From NCBI GenBank assembly GCA_903858115.1, contig CAIOHR010000060.1, positions 1-64,000 on the forward strand: 64,000 nucleotides of DNA. The letters are read 5' to 3'. Under the pieces are notes generated by a model that worked only from the letters and a program-made list of their open reading frames with translations, was not told where the DNA came from and did not search any database. A program made the position numbers and the translations under genes. Below are positions 51,320-60,155 of the stretch, piece after piece; within the stretch, counting starts at the first letter, position 1, and the number at the start of each line of letters is the position of its first letter. This DNA is from an uncultured Pirellula sp. Lineage in GTDB: Bacteria; Planctomycetota; Planctomycetia; Pirellulales; Pirellulaceae.

Positions 51320-53538
51320 TGAGCTACGAAATTCCAAATGGACTCTGCAAGAGTGCGTTTGCGTCCCTGAAATCGGACGGTTGTCAGACCTCCTCGGATC
51401 AATCTGAGATCCGCGTCAAGTAATCGTATGCCGACAACGTACTCGCTTGCAGTCGCTCCCTTTTTCGAGTCGCTCTGAGTTGACTGGTAGAGCATGTCAT
51501 TCTTCAATCCGGTCGGAACCTCTCTTACTGGTTCATGCCCGATTCTTTCTATAGTGCCACCCACTTTTCTAGACTGTTGCTCGACATAAAGTGTGACTGA
51601 ATTTCCAACTTCGATTTTCGCGACATCTCTTTCGTTCACGTACGCTCGAATGCAATCGAGAACTTTGCTGGAATCCGTGTCATACTCGCTTGGCGAAGCT
51701 TCGATGGGCGCGATAGTTCCGAGCAGCATTCCACGCTTCAAAACGGGATTCCCATGAGTCACTCGACGCATGCTAATCTGTTCGATTTCCTCCCCACCCC
51801 TCGTTCGCCAACTCCAAGGAATATCGACCGAGGTAGAAAAGGTACCCTGGCATGTTGAAGAAATCGATAACTGCTCTATCTCATGCTTCCACTGCGTGAT
51901 TTGGTCCCTAAGTCCAAGGATTTTCTGATTCAATTCAACAATCGGTTGTACCAAGGACGGATCCTGCGTACTACGAGTTTCCCATTGACTCTTGCGTACC
52001 AGACAAAACGAAAGCTCACCTTGAAGACGCAGCAACTCATCGTTTAGCTCAAAAGAATTCGCGAGAGCAACCCTGTCTCCTGCAGCAACGACAGCTCCGT
52101 CCGGTAGCAACTCGACAAGCGTTGCGTCGCGAGGCAAATAAACGGGTACTACCCCTTCAGGTTCGACGATAGCTCGCGCGATAAAATACTCATTCGAACG
52201 CCAAAAAAAGAGTCCATAAGCTGCAAAGCTCCAGAACAGTAGCAGAAACAACACGGCTGGCCAGCGAACTTTTGAGAGTTTGAAACTGGATGCGTTTTGA
52301 CGAAAAACACCGATGTACGAGACCGATGTTTGGAGCAGAAAAAACAACAGCAACAGCAATGGCAGTCCCGACGCAATCACTCTCATCTTTCCGTCAACAA
52401 ACCATGCATAGACTCCCAGCAAAAGACTTCCGACGAGAAACCATCGATAACACAAAGAAAGGAAATAGTAGAAGCTATAGGCACAATGCGAAAACAACGA
52501 ACGACTCGGAGCATCATCGTTATTGAAGATCCATCGATACCACAAATGGTTCCAGCTACTTCGCGCGCGATCCATCAAATTGACAATCCCCAACATGTCA
52601 GCGACCGCGAAGTATCCATCGTAACGTAATAATGGGTTTGCATTGAACAACACAGTTGAGATCGAACATGCCAACATGATCTGAACCGAACTGATCCTGA
52701 TCCAGAGCGAGTCGCTGGAAAGCCATACGATCCCGGCGAGGGTGGCAACGATCATCTCGACGTAGATACCAGCAGCTGCAATCGCTATTCGGGACCATTT
52801 CCCTTTCACGCGCCAGGAATCCGTCATGTCGCAATAGAGACAAGGGATACCCAGAAAAAAAAACAACCCTACTTCTCGACAAATGACTCCAAATCGATAC
52901 CCAGCTAGGGCATGACCAATTTCATGAAGCACTTTGATAGAAAACAGGATACAACCGATCACGGCGACTTGCGAAAATGACATATTGGTTGCCAATTGAA
53001 GATCGCGCGTCAGCATAGAAGCATTTGGGATTAGATTGCAAATCACACCTAGCGAAAAGAAAATCACAATCAGCAAGAAAGGCCACGAGAAAAGCCAGAT
53101 GGCAATTGGACCGATCAAGCTAATGAATGGTGATGGATCGCAAACTGGGACTTTGAAGCCCAAGACCGAATTTTGATTTCGCAAACGGAACCCTTCGGCG
53201 TTTCGCAGAAAACTGGACTTGGCCCAATGATTTGCGACGAGTAAGCCGGCTTGATCCATCCTTTGCACCAGGCCGCTAACGAAAGGTATTGATTCTGTCG
53301 AAGAATACGATGGCAATACCATCGCGATGATGTCGTGAACACTCTTTCTGCCATCAAGTAGCATAGCAATCTTGCGTTCTACTTCGTTCAAGTAATAGTA
53401 CTCTGTCTGTACAGGATCGAAAACGACCCATTGGCCAGGGCCGGCAATGGTATCTCGTTCAACCCACTCGAGATCGGTCCTGAGACGAAAAGGGATGATG
53501 CTGACTAACGATCGATAGGATGCTGATTCTGAGACCAA
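51277..53538 (-). CDS. PqqD-like + M50 site-2 protease + HlyD-type adaptor fusion
   Basis: 753 residues. Domains: PqqD-like (about 35-105, WVVFDPVQTEYYYLNEVERK); membrane M50 protease with HEIGHALAGYRFG (HExxH at 205-209) and NPLLRYDGYFAVAD (third metal ligand Asp307); then more membrane helices; a HlyD-like periplasmic part (about 445-750, EGVVPVYLPRDATLVELLPD and VNERDVAKIEVGNSVTLYVE). Start is a TTG directly after the upstream stop (TAATTG); no ATG fits before residue 58. PqqD-like domains are known leader-peptide binders in RiPP pathways, and this domain set occurs in peptide/protein exporters. It is last in the minus operon with the two HlyD-like genes, which face a TolC gene. Likely role: cleaving or passing the giant tagged proteins; inferred. 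Confidence 0.87.
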   Translation of the reverse strand: MVSESASYRSLVSIIPFRLRTDLEWVERDTIAGPGQWVVFDPVQTEYYYLNEVERKIAMLLDGRKSVHDIIAMVLPSYSSTESIPFVSGLVQRMDQAGLLVANHWAKSSFLRNAEGFRLRNQNSVLGFKVPVCDPSPFISLIGPIAIWLFSWPFLLIVIFFSLGVICNLIPNASMLTRDLQLATNMSFSQVAVIGCILFSIKVLHEIGHALAGYRFGVICREVGLFFFLGIPCLYCDMTDSWRVKGKWSRIAIAAAGIYVEMIVATLAGIVWLSSDSLWIRISSVQIMLACSISTVLFNANPLLRYDGYFAVADMLGIVNLMDRARSSWNHLWYRWIFNNDDAPSRSLFSHCAYSFYYFLSLCYRWFLVGSLLLGVYAWFVDGKMRVIASGLPLLLLLFFLLQTSVSYIGVFRQNASSFKLSKVRWPAVLFLLLFWSFAAYGLFFWRSNEYFIARAIVEPEGVVPVYLPRDATLVELLPDGAVVAAGDRVALANSFELNDELLRLQGELSFCLVRKSQWETRSTQDPSLVQPIVELNQKILGLRDQITQWKHEIEQLSISSTCQGTFSTSVDIPWSWRTRGGEEIEQISMRRVTHGNPVLKRGMLLGTIAPIEASPSEYDTDSSKVLDCIRAYVNERDVAKIEVGNSVTLYVEQQSRKVGGTIERIGHEPVREVPTGLKNDMLYQSTQSDSKKGATASEYVVGIRLLDADLRLIRGGLTTVRFQGRKRTLAESIWNFVAHYGRSNKAPEVAAP

Positions 53539-54513
53539 TTACTCGACCGCAATCCTTACTTGAATGGCCATACCTGGGCGAAACGCTTGATGGCTGTTTT
53601 CTAGATCGACAAAGACTTTGACCTGCCGATTTACGGGATTCTCGGTGGGACTAACAAAGGAGACGGTTGCTTTCACTGCCGGCGCCTTGGAATCAGCGAC
53701 GGTTACTTCCGCTTGGCTTCCTCTTTGAACACTTGCAGCTTGAGCGGATTCCAACAACCCTTCGATGCGAAGTTTCTTGATGGAGATTATCTCGACAAGC
53801 TTATCGCTTGGCTCGACCCACTCCCCTACATTCTTGAAGACATCGACTACAACAGCCTCCTCCGAGGCAGTGATAGTATGTCTTTCAACGGCTCTTTTCG
53901 CTTGAGCCAGTTCGACCACGATGGAGTCGCGATTCAAGCGATTCAATTGCATGTCGACTTCAGCACGTTCGATTTCTAACGCTGCTCTCTCAGCCAAAAG
54001 GCGATATCGATCCACTTCGTTCGGCGGATAGGTGTCTGTTGCAAGTTCATTGGCGCGCAAAGTTCTAGACAATTCTTGGTTTGCGACCTCCGCCGATTTT
54101 TTTGCAAAAAGCAAGTCGACTTTTCTGTCTGATTTCAAGGTCGCAATCTGTAAGGATAGCTCCGCTCGCGTTACCTGCATTTCCGCTTCATCGCAGCGGA
54201 TTTTTGCGATGGGAGTTCCCGGTCCACAAGTATCTCCTTCTCGGACTTGAAGCCGTTCGATAATCCCTTGGACGCCGGCCGCGACAGAAATGGAGTTCGG
54301 GGCCTTTACCAATGGATTCTTTAGTTCGATCCAATTATTGTTCGTTCTATTGTTCTCCGATGTGCCAGAGAGCGCTTTCGATTGGGCAAACGCAAAGTTC
54401 CATGACAAACCCCAAAGGAATACACCAACGAACAATAAATGAGAACCACAACGTTTGTACGAACTCCAAAGACACAGCGCTGATGAGTTCAGATGTTTTA
54501 TCATGCCGATCAA
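53539..54513 (-). CDS. HlyD-type periplasmic adaptor protein
   Basis: 324 residues with a membrane/signal segment (about 24-44, HLLFVGVFLWGLSWNFAFAQ). It has the lipoyl half-motif pair around a coiled-coil hairpin: VQGIIERLQVREGDTCGPGT before, ITASEEAVVVDVFKNVGEWV after, then the beta-barrel end SFVSPTENPVNRQVKVFVDL and HQAFRPGMAIQVRI. This is the layout of RND/type I secretion adaptors that join an inner-membrane pump to TolC. Stop and next start abut (TAATTG), so it is tightly coupled to the M50 fusion; the upstream adaptor ends 7 nt before its start. Confidence 0.9.
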   Translation of the reverse strand: MIGMIKHLNSSALCLWSSYKRCGSHLLFVGVFLWGLSWNFAFAQSKALSGTSENNRTNNNWIELKNPLVKAPNSISVAAGVQGIIERLQVREGDTCGPGTPIAKIRCDEAEMQVTRAELSLQIATLKSDRKVDLLFAKKSAEVANQELSRTLRANELATDTYPPNEVDRYRLLAERAALEIERAEVDMQLNRLNRDSIVVELAQAKRAVERHTITASEEAVVVDVFKNVGEWVEPSDKLVEIISIKKLRIEGLLESAQAASVQRGSQAEVTVADSKAPAVKATVSFVSPTENPVNRQVKVFVDLENSHQAFRPGMAIQVRIAVE

Positions 54514-54520
54514 ATTCTCC

Positions 54521-56344
54521 TTAAAGTGTCCAAAATCGCCTCTGGAGCGACCGGATCAAAGGACGGGTCCAGATGTACCATCTTCTAGCCTGCCCGCAGG
54601 GAATATACACATGAACGGAACTTCCCGGTCGTAGATTGGACTGCTGCAATTTCGTCGAGTAGGTTGCGACTAGCACAGGTCGATCGTGGGATGGACGCAA
54701 GGTTGAAGCGAAATGCAGAAGAGTGCCATGAAAGTTTTCGTCGGTGCCTCCTGTCGACCGGACCATGTCGAATTCTAACTTCTTCAACTCATCCACGGGA
54801 GGCAAAACACCAATATCTTCATCTGCGATGTTCGCCTCGACAATCCAAGGGCCGGACGTATCCACCACTCGAACGATCGCATCCCCGCGACGAACAGGAA
54901 CCACACTTTGATCCAATTCGAGACTTGTAGTGATCACTGTACCATCAATCTGACTTACCAATTGAAGTCTCTCTTTCTCTAAGTGAGCCAAGTCGATTCT
55001 TTCACGCAGGTTCACTTTCATTTGCTCCAATTCCAATATTTCGCCGGCGAGCCGTCCGGCTGTTATCGATGTTTCATTGGAGGTCTCGGTACTAAGTTGA
55101 GCGAGCAGCAGGTTCAGCCCATTCTTCTTCTCATCCGACAGAAGCAACTCATGCTGAAGTTGCTGCAAATGTGCATCCAAAGTCGGGCTTTGAATTTCCA
55201 CCAGCTTTTCACCTGCTCGGACCTGTTCACCGTCTTGTACGTACCACTCTTTAACAAAACCATCCACGGGAACGAACAGAACTTGATGCCGTTGAGGCTG
55301 CAAAGTCCCCTCCGCTTCGACATAAAGTTCCGTGGATGTTCCCGCAGCGATAGCTATGCCCAATAGTCCTGCCATGAAAAGGCAGAGCATCCAATTCTGA
55401 TGGATCCACGATGCTCTCATGAGACGACTCGAATACCGTCGTGCACTCTCGATCACCGGGAGCAACCAACTTATGCTCTCAACCGAATTTTCATAAGCAA
55501 CTCGATTGTTCCATTCGAGAACAACGGTATCCTTGGAATCTAATAAATCTACGATTTGTACCGCGGATAACTGGCGGTCCGTTTGAAATTGCGATACCGC
55601 TGAAAGCTTCTCAGATGCGTTTGGCGCGTGCAAATACTCCAACGCCAGTTTTTCATACTGCACTTGCACCCCACCTTTGGAAAATTCGACCGAGTTGCTG
55701 ATTGCGATGCATCGATAGCCTTCGTCTCGATTTCGCTGTAAAAGCACGGCACGATCCGATTGAGTTACACTCTGTAACGCAGAAATCCAAAGAGCGTCGT
55801 TTACTTGAACGCATGGAGAGCGTCGCAACCGGGCGATCGATTGGTGCCACTCTTCCAGCAATCCTCGTATGCGAGCGGTTGTTGATTGATGGTAATAGCT
55901 TTCCGCGATCTCCAGGAACCCCTCAAGAACCGATTCCGTTGAAGCCTCTGCGAGGGGTGGAACATCCCAAAAAAACAGAATGCGATTTGCTTTCGGATCG
56001 GTTTTGCTGAGCGACCAACCTCGCCATGCTCCAGCGTTATCGCTCGAATTTCCAGACCGTCCTTTGGAGAGAAAGGTGGAGTCACTACCCCAATGGGGTA
56101 ACACGTCCCTATGCAACTGCTGCTCGATCAAATGACTGCTAAAGCCGCTCAAGTGGCGACACTGAATTGCCCATTGGTCGCGCGAAACAGGGACGACCGT
56201 GCAGCCATAGCTTGCATTCAACAAAGGTCCCAGTTGCCCAAACCATGCCGCATAGAACTCTGTAGGGGGGCAGCTAGAAGTTGCGATAGCATCCAACGAA
56301 GCCAAGATTCGATCTATTGTGGGGGTGGAGATCGCGTTGTCCAT
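54521..56344 (-). CDS. Membrane adaptor with large N-terminal (GAF-like) region and HlyD domain
   Basis: 607 residues. The N-terminal 300 residues are soluble; parts look GAF-like (about 30-150 and 180-270), but no catalytic motif is seen. One membrane helix lies at about 312-335 (WMLCLFMAGLLGIAIAAGTS). Then a HlyD-type domain follows: VPVDGFVKEWYVQDGEQVRA, a coiled-coil hairpin (about 385-450), LVSQIDGTVITTSLELDQSV, and a barrel end. The large cytosolic region ahead of an adaptor is unusual and could sense a signal or cargo. First gene of the minus operon; divergent from the TolC gene across a 149-base region. Confidence 0.82.
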   Translation of the reverse strand: MDNAISTPTIDRILASLDAIATSSCPPTEFYAAWFGQLGPLLNASYGCTVVPVSRDQWAIQCRHLSGFSSHLIEQQLHRDVLPHWGSDSTFLSKGRSGNSSDNAGAWRGWSLSKTDPKANRILFFWDVPPLAEASTESVLEGFLEIAESYYHQSTTARIRGLLEEWHQSIARLRRSPCVQVNDALWISALQSVTQSDRAVLLQRNRDEGYRCIAISNSVEFSKGGVQVQYEKLALEYLHAPNASEKLSAVSQFQTDRQLSAVQIVDLLDSKDTVVLEWNNRVAYENSVESISWLLPVIESARRYSSRLMRASWIHQNWMLCLFMAGLLGIAIAAGTSTELYVEAEGTLQPQRHQVLFVPVDGFVKEWYVQDGEQVRAGEKLVEIQSPTLDAHLQQLQHELLLSDEKKNGLNLLLAQLSTETSNETSITAGRLAGEILELEQMKVNLRERIDLAHLEKERLQLVSQIDGTVITTSLELDQSVVPVRRGDAIVRVVDTSGPWIVEANIADEDIGVLPPVDELKKLEFDMVRSTGGTDENFHGTLLHFASTLRPSHDRPVLVATYSTKLQQSNLRPGSSVHVYIPCGQARRWYIWTRPLIRSLQRRFWTL

Positions 56345-56493
56345 TTTATGCAGTTTGCCCTAACGGTTCTTCTACCTCAATTTCAGTGATCTACATATTG
56401 AACGAATGATCGATCGTATCGGTACAAGCCGAATAACACAATGGTTTTGGCATTCCCATTTGTTCACCCTTCGCGGTTTGGAGTAATTCTAAA
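56345..56493. promoter_or_regulatory. Divergent promoter region between adaptor operon and TolC gene
   Basis: 149 bases between the divergent adaptor and TolC-like genes. Shared control of the export operon and its outer-membrane channel is likely. I could not define promoter boxes with confidence; the TolC gene has GGAG about 10 nt before its ATG. Confidence 0.5.
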
Positions 56494-58380
56494 ATGACCG
56501 TACTTCATAAGAGGGTGGTTGCTTCGTTTGTCATCGTGTTTTTGAATGGATGTGCCCTTCATCGAAATGTTGATTTTAGCCCTGAAGATTGCCAACAGTC
56601 CGATATGCAACCGAGTTGTGGTCCCACGCAACTCCGGCTTTCTCAGTCTAACGAGTATAACTGCTGTTTCGAAAACGGAATCGAATCCGCTCAGACATTC
56701 TCGCCGCTCGACATAGATGTTACCAATCTTTCCGCGGACCAAATCCAGCCGATGACACTCGAGGAAGCGGTACAGATTGCGTTAGGCAACTCGAGAGTTA
56801 TACGAGACTTAGGTGGAACTATCCTGCGAGCCCCGCAAGTATCACCCACTCGCAATGATCCTGCGATTGTATTCTCCGATGCGAGATTTGGTGAAGAAGC
56901 AGCCTTGTCGGAGTTCGATGCCATCTTTAGCTCTTCCCTATTCTTCGAAAAGAATGACCGAAGATTGAACAATCGATTCTTCGGGAATCAAGGCTTATTC
57001 GAGCAAGATCTGCACAATTACACGATTGGACTGAGCAAACGCTCCGCCGCTGGTACTCAGATGAGTATTCGAGGGCTCACCACTTACGACAACAACAATC
57101 AACTTTCGAATGCGATCGGCCCAACGTCTTGGGAGCAGCATGCGGAAACAGAAGTTCGCCATCCATTGAAACTCGGTGGCGGTACGCAGTTCAATCGGAT
57201 CGCAGGTCCTGGCGCACGCCCGGGACAAATCAACGGTGTACTGATCGCCCGCGTCAGAACGGATATTAGCCTTACCGACTTCGAACGATCGATACGAGAT
57301 TTCGTTGCCGATGTTGAAAACGCCTATTGGGATCTTTATTATTCTTATCGTGACCTCGAAGCTCGTATTGATGCTCGTGATATCGCGTTAGTTACCGCGA
57401 AGAAGCTCGAACGTCAATCAGCAACCCAAGGCTCGGGAGATGCTGCGCAAGCGTTGGAGCAGTATTATCGCTTTGAAGTGGATCTAGTCGATGCCGTCAC
57501 TGGCAGAACGATCGACGGAACAAGAACAAACAACGGCAGTTCAGCAGGCTCGTTTCGTGGGTCGGGGGGAGTACGCGTCGCGGAACGCAGACTACGATTG
57601 ATGCTGGGACTGGCTATTAACGATGGCAATATCATTCAGCCAATCGACGAACCATCGCTGGCACCGTTGCTTCCTGACTGGAGCCAATCCTGCGCCGAGG
57701 CACTCACCCAAAGGGAAGAAATTCGCAGGCAAAAATGGGTTGTGAAACAACGAGAACTCGAATTGATCGCCAACCGCCACTTTTTGCAACCGCAGCTTGA
57801 CTTGATCGGTCGCTATCGATTCCGCGGATTCGGCAATGAGTGGATCAACAATAGTCAGGTCAGCGATGCTACGAGCAATCTGCTCGGGGGCGATTACCAG
57901 GAATGGCAAGCAGGAGTGGAATACAATATACCAGTTGGGCTAAGAAGAGGTCATGCGGCGGTGCGCAACTCGCAACTCGCTCTCCATCGCGAAGTGCAAT
58001 TGCTCCAGGAACAAGAGAGGAATGTTGTCTTCGGTCTCAGTAACGCTATGAACGAAATGAGAAGATCCTATGATTCTATGGAGCTTCATCAACGGAGGCT
58101 GAACGAAATCGTCCGACAGCTTCAAAGCTTGCAAGCAAAATCGGAGGCCGGTCAAGATCCAGCCTTGGACGTCCTATTAGAAACCCATCGCAGGCTATTG
58201 GATGCTAGATTAAGGTACCACCAATCTCGGATTGAGTACGCTCTAGCCATTCGAAACGTCCACTTTGAAAAGGGGACTCTACTTAACTACTGCAACGTCT
58301 CGCTTCATGAATCCATTTCGGATTCCCAAGCCTATGCCGATGCCACGGATCGTGCGAATAGTCGCGGCAAAGCGTGGTAA
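56494..58380 (+). CDS. TolC-family outer-membrane channel lipoprotein
   Basis: 628 residues. Lipoprotein signal with lipobox LNGC (Cys20). The mature part is an outer-membrane-factor fold: two long helical hairpins around LTDFERSIRDFVADVENAYW (typical TolC-like start of a helix pair) and LREEIRRQKWVVKQRELELIA-type helices, with beta-strands ahead of NIPVGLRRGHAAVRNSQLAL. A family-typical DLYYSYRDLEARIDARDIAL follows the first helix. It would be the outer-membrane exit for the adaptors on the opposite strand. It is somewhat longer than standard TolC (about 470-500) because of an N-terminal extension of about 100 residues. Confidence 0.87.
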   Translation: MTVLHKRVVASFVIVFLNGCALHRNVDFSPEDCQQSDMQPSCGPTQLRLSQSNEYNCCFENGIESAQTFSPLDIDVTNLSADQIQPMTLEEAVQIALGNSRVIRDLGGTILRAPQVSPTRNDPAIVFSDARFGEEAALSEFDAIFSSSLFFEKNDRRLNNRFFGNQGLFEQDLHNYTIGLSKRSAAGTQMSIRGLTTYDNNNQLSNAIGPTSWEQHAETEVRHPLKLGGGTQFNRIAGPGARPGQINGVLIARVRTDISLTDFERSIRDFVADVENAYWDLYYSYRDLEARIDARDIALVTAKKLERQSATQGSGDAAQALEQYYRFEVDLVDAVTGRTIDGTRTNNGSSAGSFRGSGGVRVAERRLRLMLGLAINDGNIIQPIDEPSLAPLLPDWSQSCAEALTQREEIRRQKWVVKQRELELIANRHFLQPQLDLIGRYRFRGFGNEWINNSQVSDATSNLLGGDYQEWQAGVEYNIPVGLRRGHAAVRNSQLALHREVQLLQEQERNVVFGLSNAMNEMRRSYDSMELHQRRLNEIVRQLQSLQAKSEAGQDPALDVLLETHRRLLDARLRYHQSRIEYALAIRNVHFEKGTLLNYCNVSLHESISDSQAYADATDRANSRGKAW

Positions 58381-58393
58381 TCCATGCTCAGGC

Positions 58394-60091
58394 CTACAGT
58401 ATCTCCCGCTTTCGACTCACGTAATCCCAAAGCACAAATCGGTCCAAATCGTTCCCCGAGGTGAAAAACACTCGCCCCTTCGATTGTTCCGCCAAACGAT
58501 GCGCGAATCGAATGTCTTCTTCTGATTGCGACCAACTAGGGACCAAGAATAAATTAATCGTGATACCATCTCGAGTGCATAGCATTGCCTCTCGCATGGT
58601 TTCCAACTCCGTTCTCGGATCCGGAGGGTAAAGCAGATAGAGCATCTCTCCCTCAAAGTGCGCCGTTGGTAGCCCGTCCGTTATCAAAACGATTTGTTTA
58701 TTGACCGTATCGATCGTTGCTAAATTCTGCCTAGCTATCCGCAAGGAATGCTGGATATTGGTAAAGTGAGGTGGCACCTCAGACTCGCTCACGCGTGGAT
58801 CGCTCATGTCAGCTTTTAGCCGGACAACTGGATTGTGTATGGTGACGGGCTTTGGCATCAAGTCTATGATTTCGCCTGGTTTGGCTAGTTTCGCAAAAGA
58901 ATACATCTCGACGAATCGAAGAAAATCACCTGGATACTCGCTCGATATCAATCCTTGAAGTGCCAACGCCATTCGCTTGACGTTCATGTACTGGCCGTCG
59001 TAACGCATGGAACCGCTCATGTCCATGATGACCACCGTACCGCATTTCGGATTATTGCGAGTGCGAAAGACTTCCATGTCCTCGTTTCGTAATCGGATCG
59101 GACGCTCTTCGGGACGTTTTAGAAGTGCATTGATAATCGACTGAGTCGTATCGAGATTGCTGACCGAGTCGCCGAATTCATAGGCTTTGGTGGATGGCAA
59201 CTCCACACTGCCATCGCCGACAATTCTTCCTTGATGACGTCCAGAGCGAGAAGCTTTCAGGTCCGAAAAAATTCGCTCTAGCAATCGGCTTTGAAATGCT
59301 TTGTACGCTTTAGGCGTAAGCTCAAAGTTACCCTTTTCGTTTCGGTCTAGTCCTTGCCGTTCGGCCATCTCGCGAACGTAGTTGTTGATCTGCTCTCGCA
59401 GTTCATTCAACTCGTTTAGATTCGACTCGGGCGCGAATTGCGACAAAGAATCCATATCAATGAGCCCGATCTGAGCCGTCTTGGCAGCTTCTTCGAGCTG
59501 TTTCAATAACTCGTCGATCTGCTCAAGAGTTTTCTTGAGTTCTATGGCTTCTGGGACATCTACTTTTTCACTTCCGGTGAATGAATACTTGTCGAGCAAC
59601 TCGTCGATCTGGTACAGATCGGAAAGCGATTCCATGGCTTGCAGTACTTGGCTAGAAAATTCTGCAGACTCTCGATCGGATCGGTACCACAACTGTTCAA
59701 AAAGATAAATCTGCTTCGATTGAACCGCTTTGTGAAAATCGGATTTGAACTTGCCGGGCGAATGGATGCGTTTGGTGATTTTCTCAAATCGATTGGAAGC
59801 TTTCTTATCTAACCCCTGTACTTGATAGGTATCAAGTATTTTTCGTTTTCGCTCTTCTAGCATTTGTCGCAATGAATCTAGGCTCGGACCTAAGCCTGAG
59901 ATTTGACTTGGGTCTAAACGAATCGCGCGTGCCAGTTCCTCTTCGCTAAGCTCACGATACTTTCCATACGCGAGCGCGTGCTCGAAAGCGCCGGAAACAA
60001 GATCAGGTGCTTCCGCCGTCGGGCTCGGAAATTCGCTCGGATTGAATTTTTGGTAGATATGGACAATTCCGCCGACAGATTCGGAACGCAT
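58394..60091 (-). CDS. VWA-domain protein (ChlD/CoxE-like)
   Basis: 565 residues. The N-terminal 330 residues are helical and charged, with heptad-like stretches (about 185-260). The C-terminal third is a von Willebrand A domain: VVIMDMSGSMRYDGQYMNVK (MIDAS DxSxS, about 354-360), a conserved Thr region (VPPHFTNIQHSLRIARQNL) and VLITDGLPTAHF. Proteins like this usually work with a MoxR-type AAA ATPase as a metal-insertion or assembly chaperone pair, but no MoxR gene lies in the window. It is convergent with the TolC gene (13-base gap). A link to the export module is by position only. Confidence 0.85.
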   Translation of the reverse strand: MRSESVGGIVHIYQKFNPSEFPSPTAEAPDLVSGAFEHALAYGKYRELSEEELARAIRLDPSQISGLGPSLDSLRQMLEERKRKILDTYQVQGLDKKASNRFEKITKRIHSPGKFKSDFHKAVQSKQIYLFEQLWYRSDRESAEFSSQVLQAMESLSDLYQIDELLDKYSFTGSEKVDVPEAIELKKTLEQIDELLKQLEEAAKTAQIGLIDMDSLSQFAPESNLNELNELREQINNYVREMAERQGLDRNEKGNFELTPKAYKAFQSRLLERIFSDLKASRSGRHQGRIVGDGSVELPSTKAYEFGDSVSNLDTTQSIINALLKRPEERPIRLRNEDMEVFRTRNNPKCGTVVIMDMSGSMRYDGQYMNVKRMALALQGLISSEYPGDFLRFVEMYSFAKLAKPGEIIDLMPKPVTIHNPVVRLKADMSDPRVSESEVPPHFTNIQHSLRIARQNLATIDTVNKQIVLITDGLPTAHFEGEMLYLLYPPDPRTELETMREAMLCTRDGITINLFLVPSWSQSEEDIRFAHRLAEQSKGRVFFTSGNDLDRFVLWDYVSRKREIL

Positions 60092-60155
60092 TTGGCAAAC
60101 CGTTGGATGGAGTCTCGTTTACGTCGTTCAACATTCTAGCAAACCGTAAAGAGAT

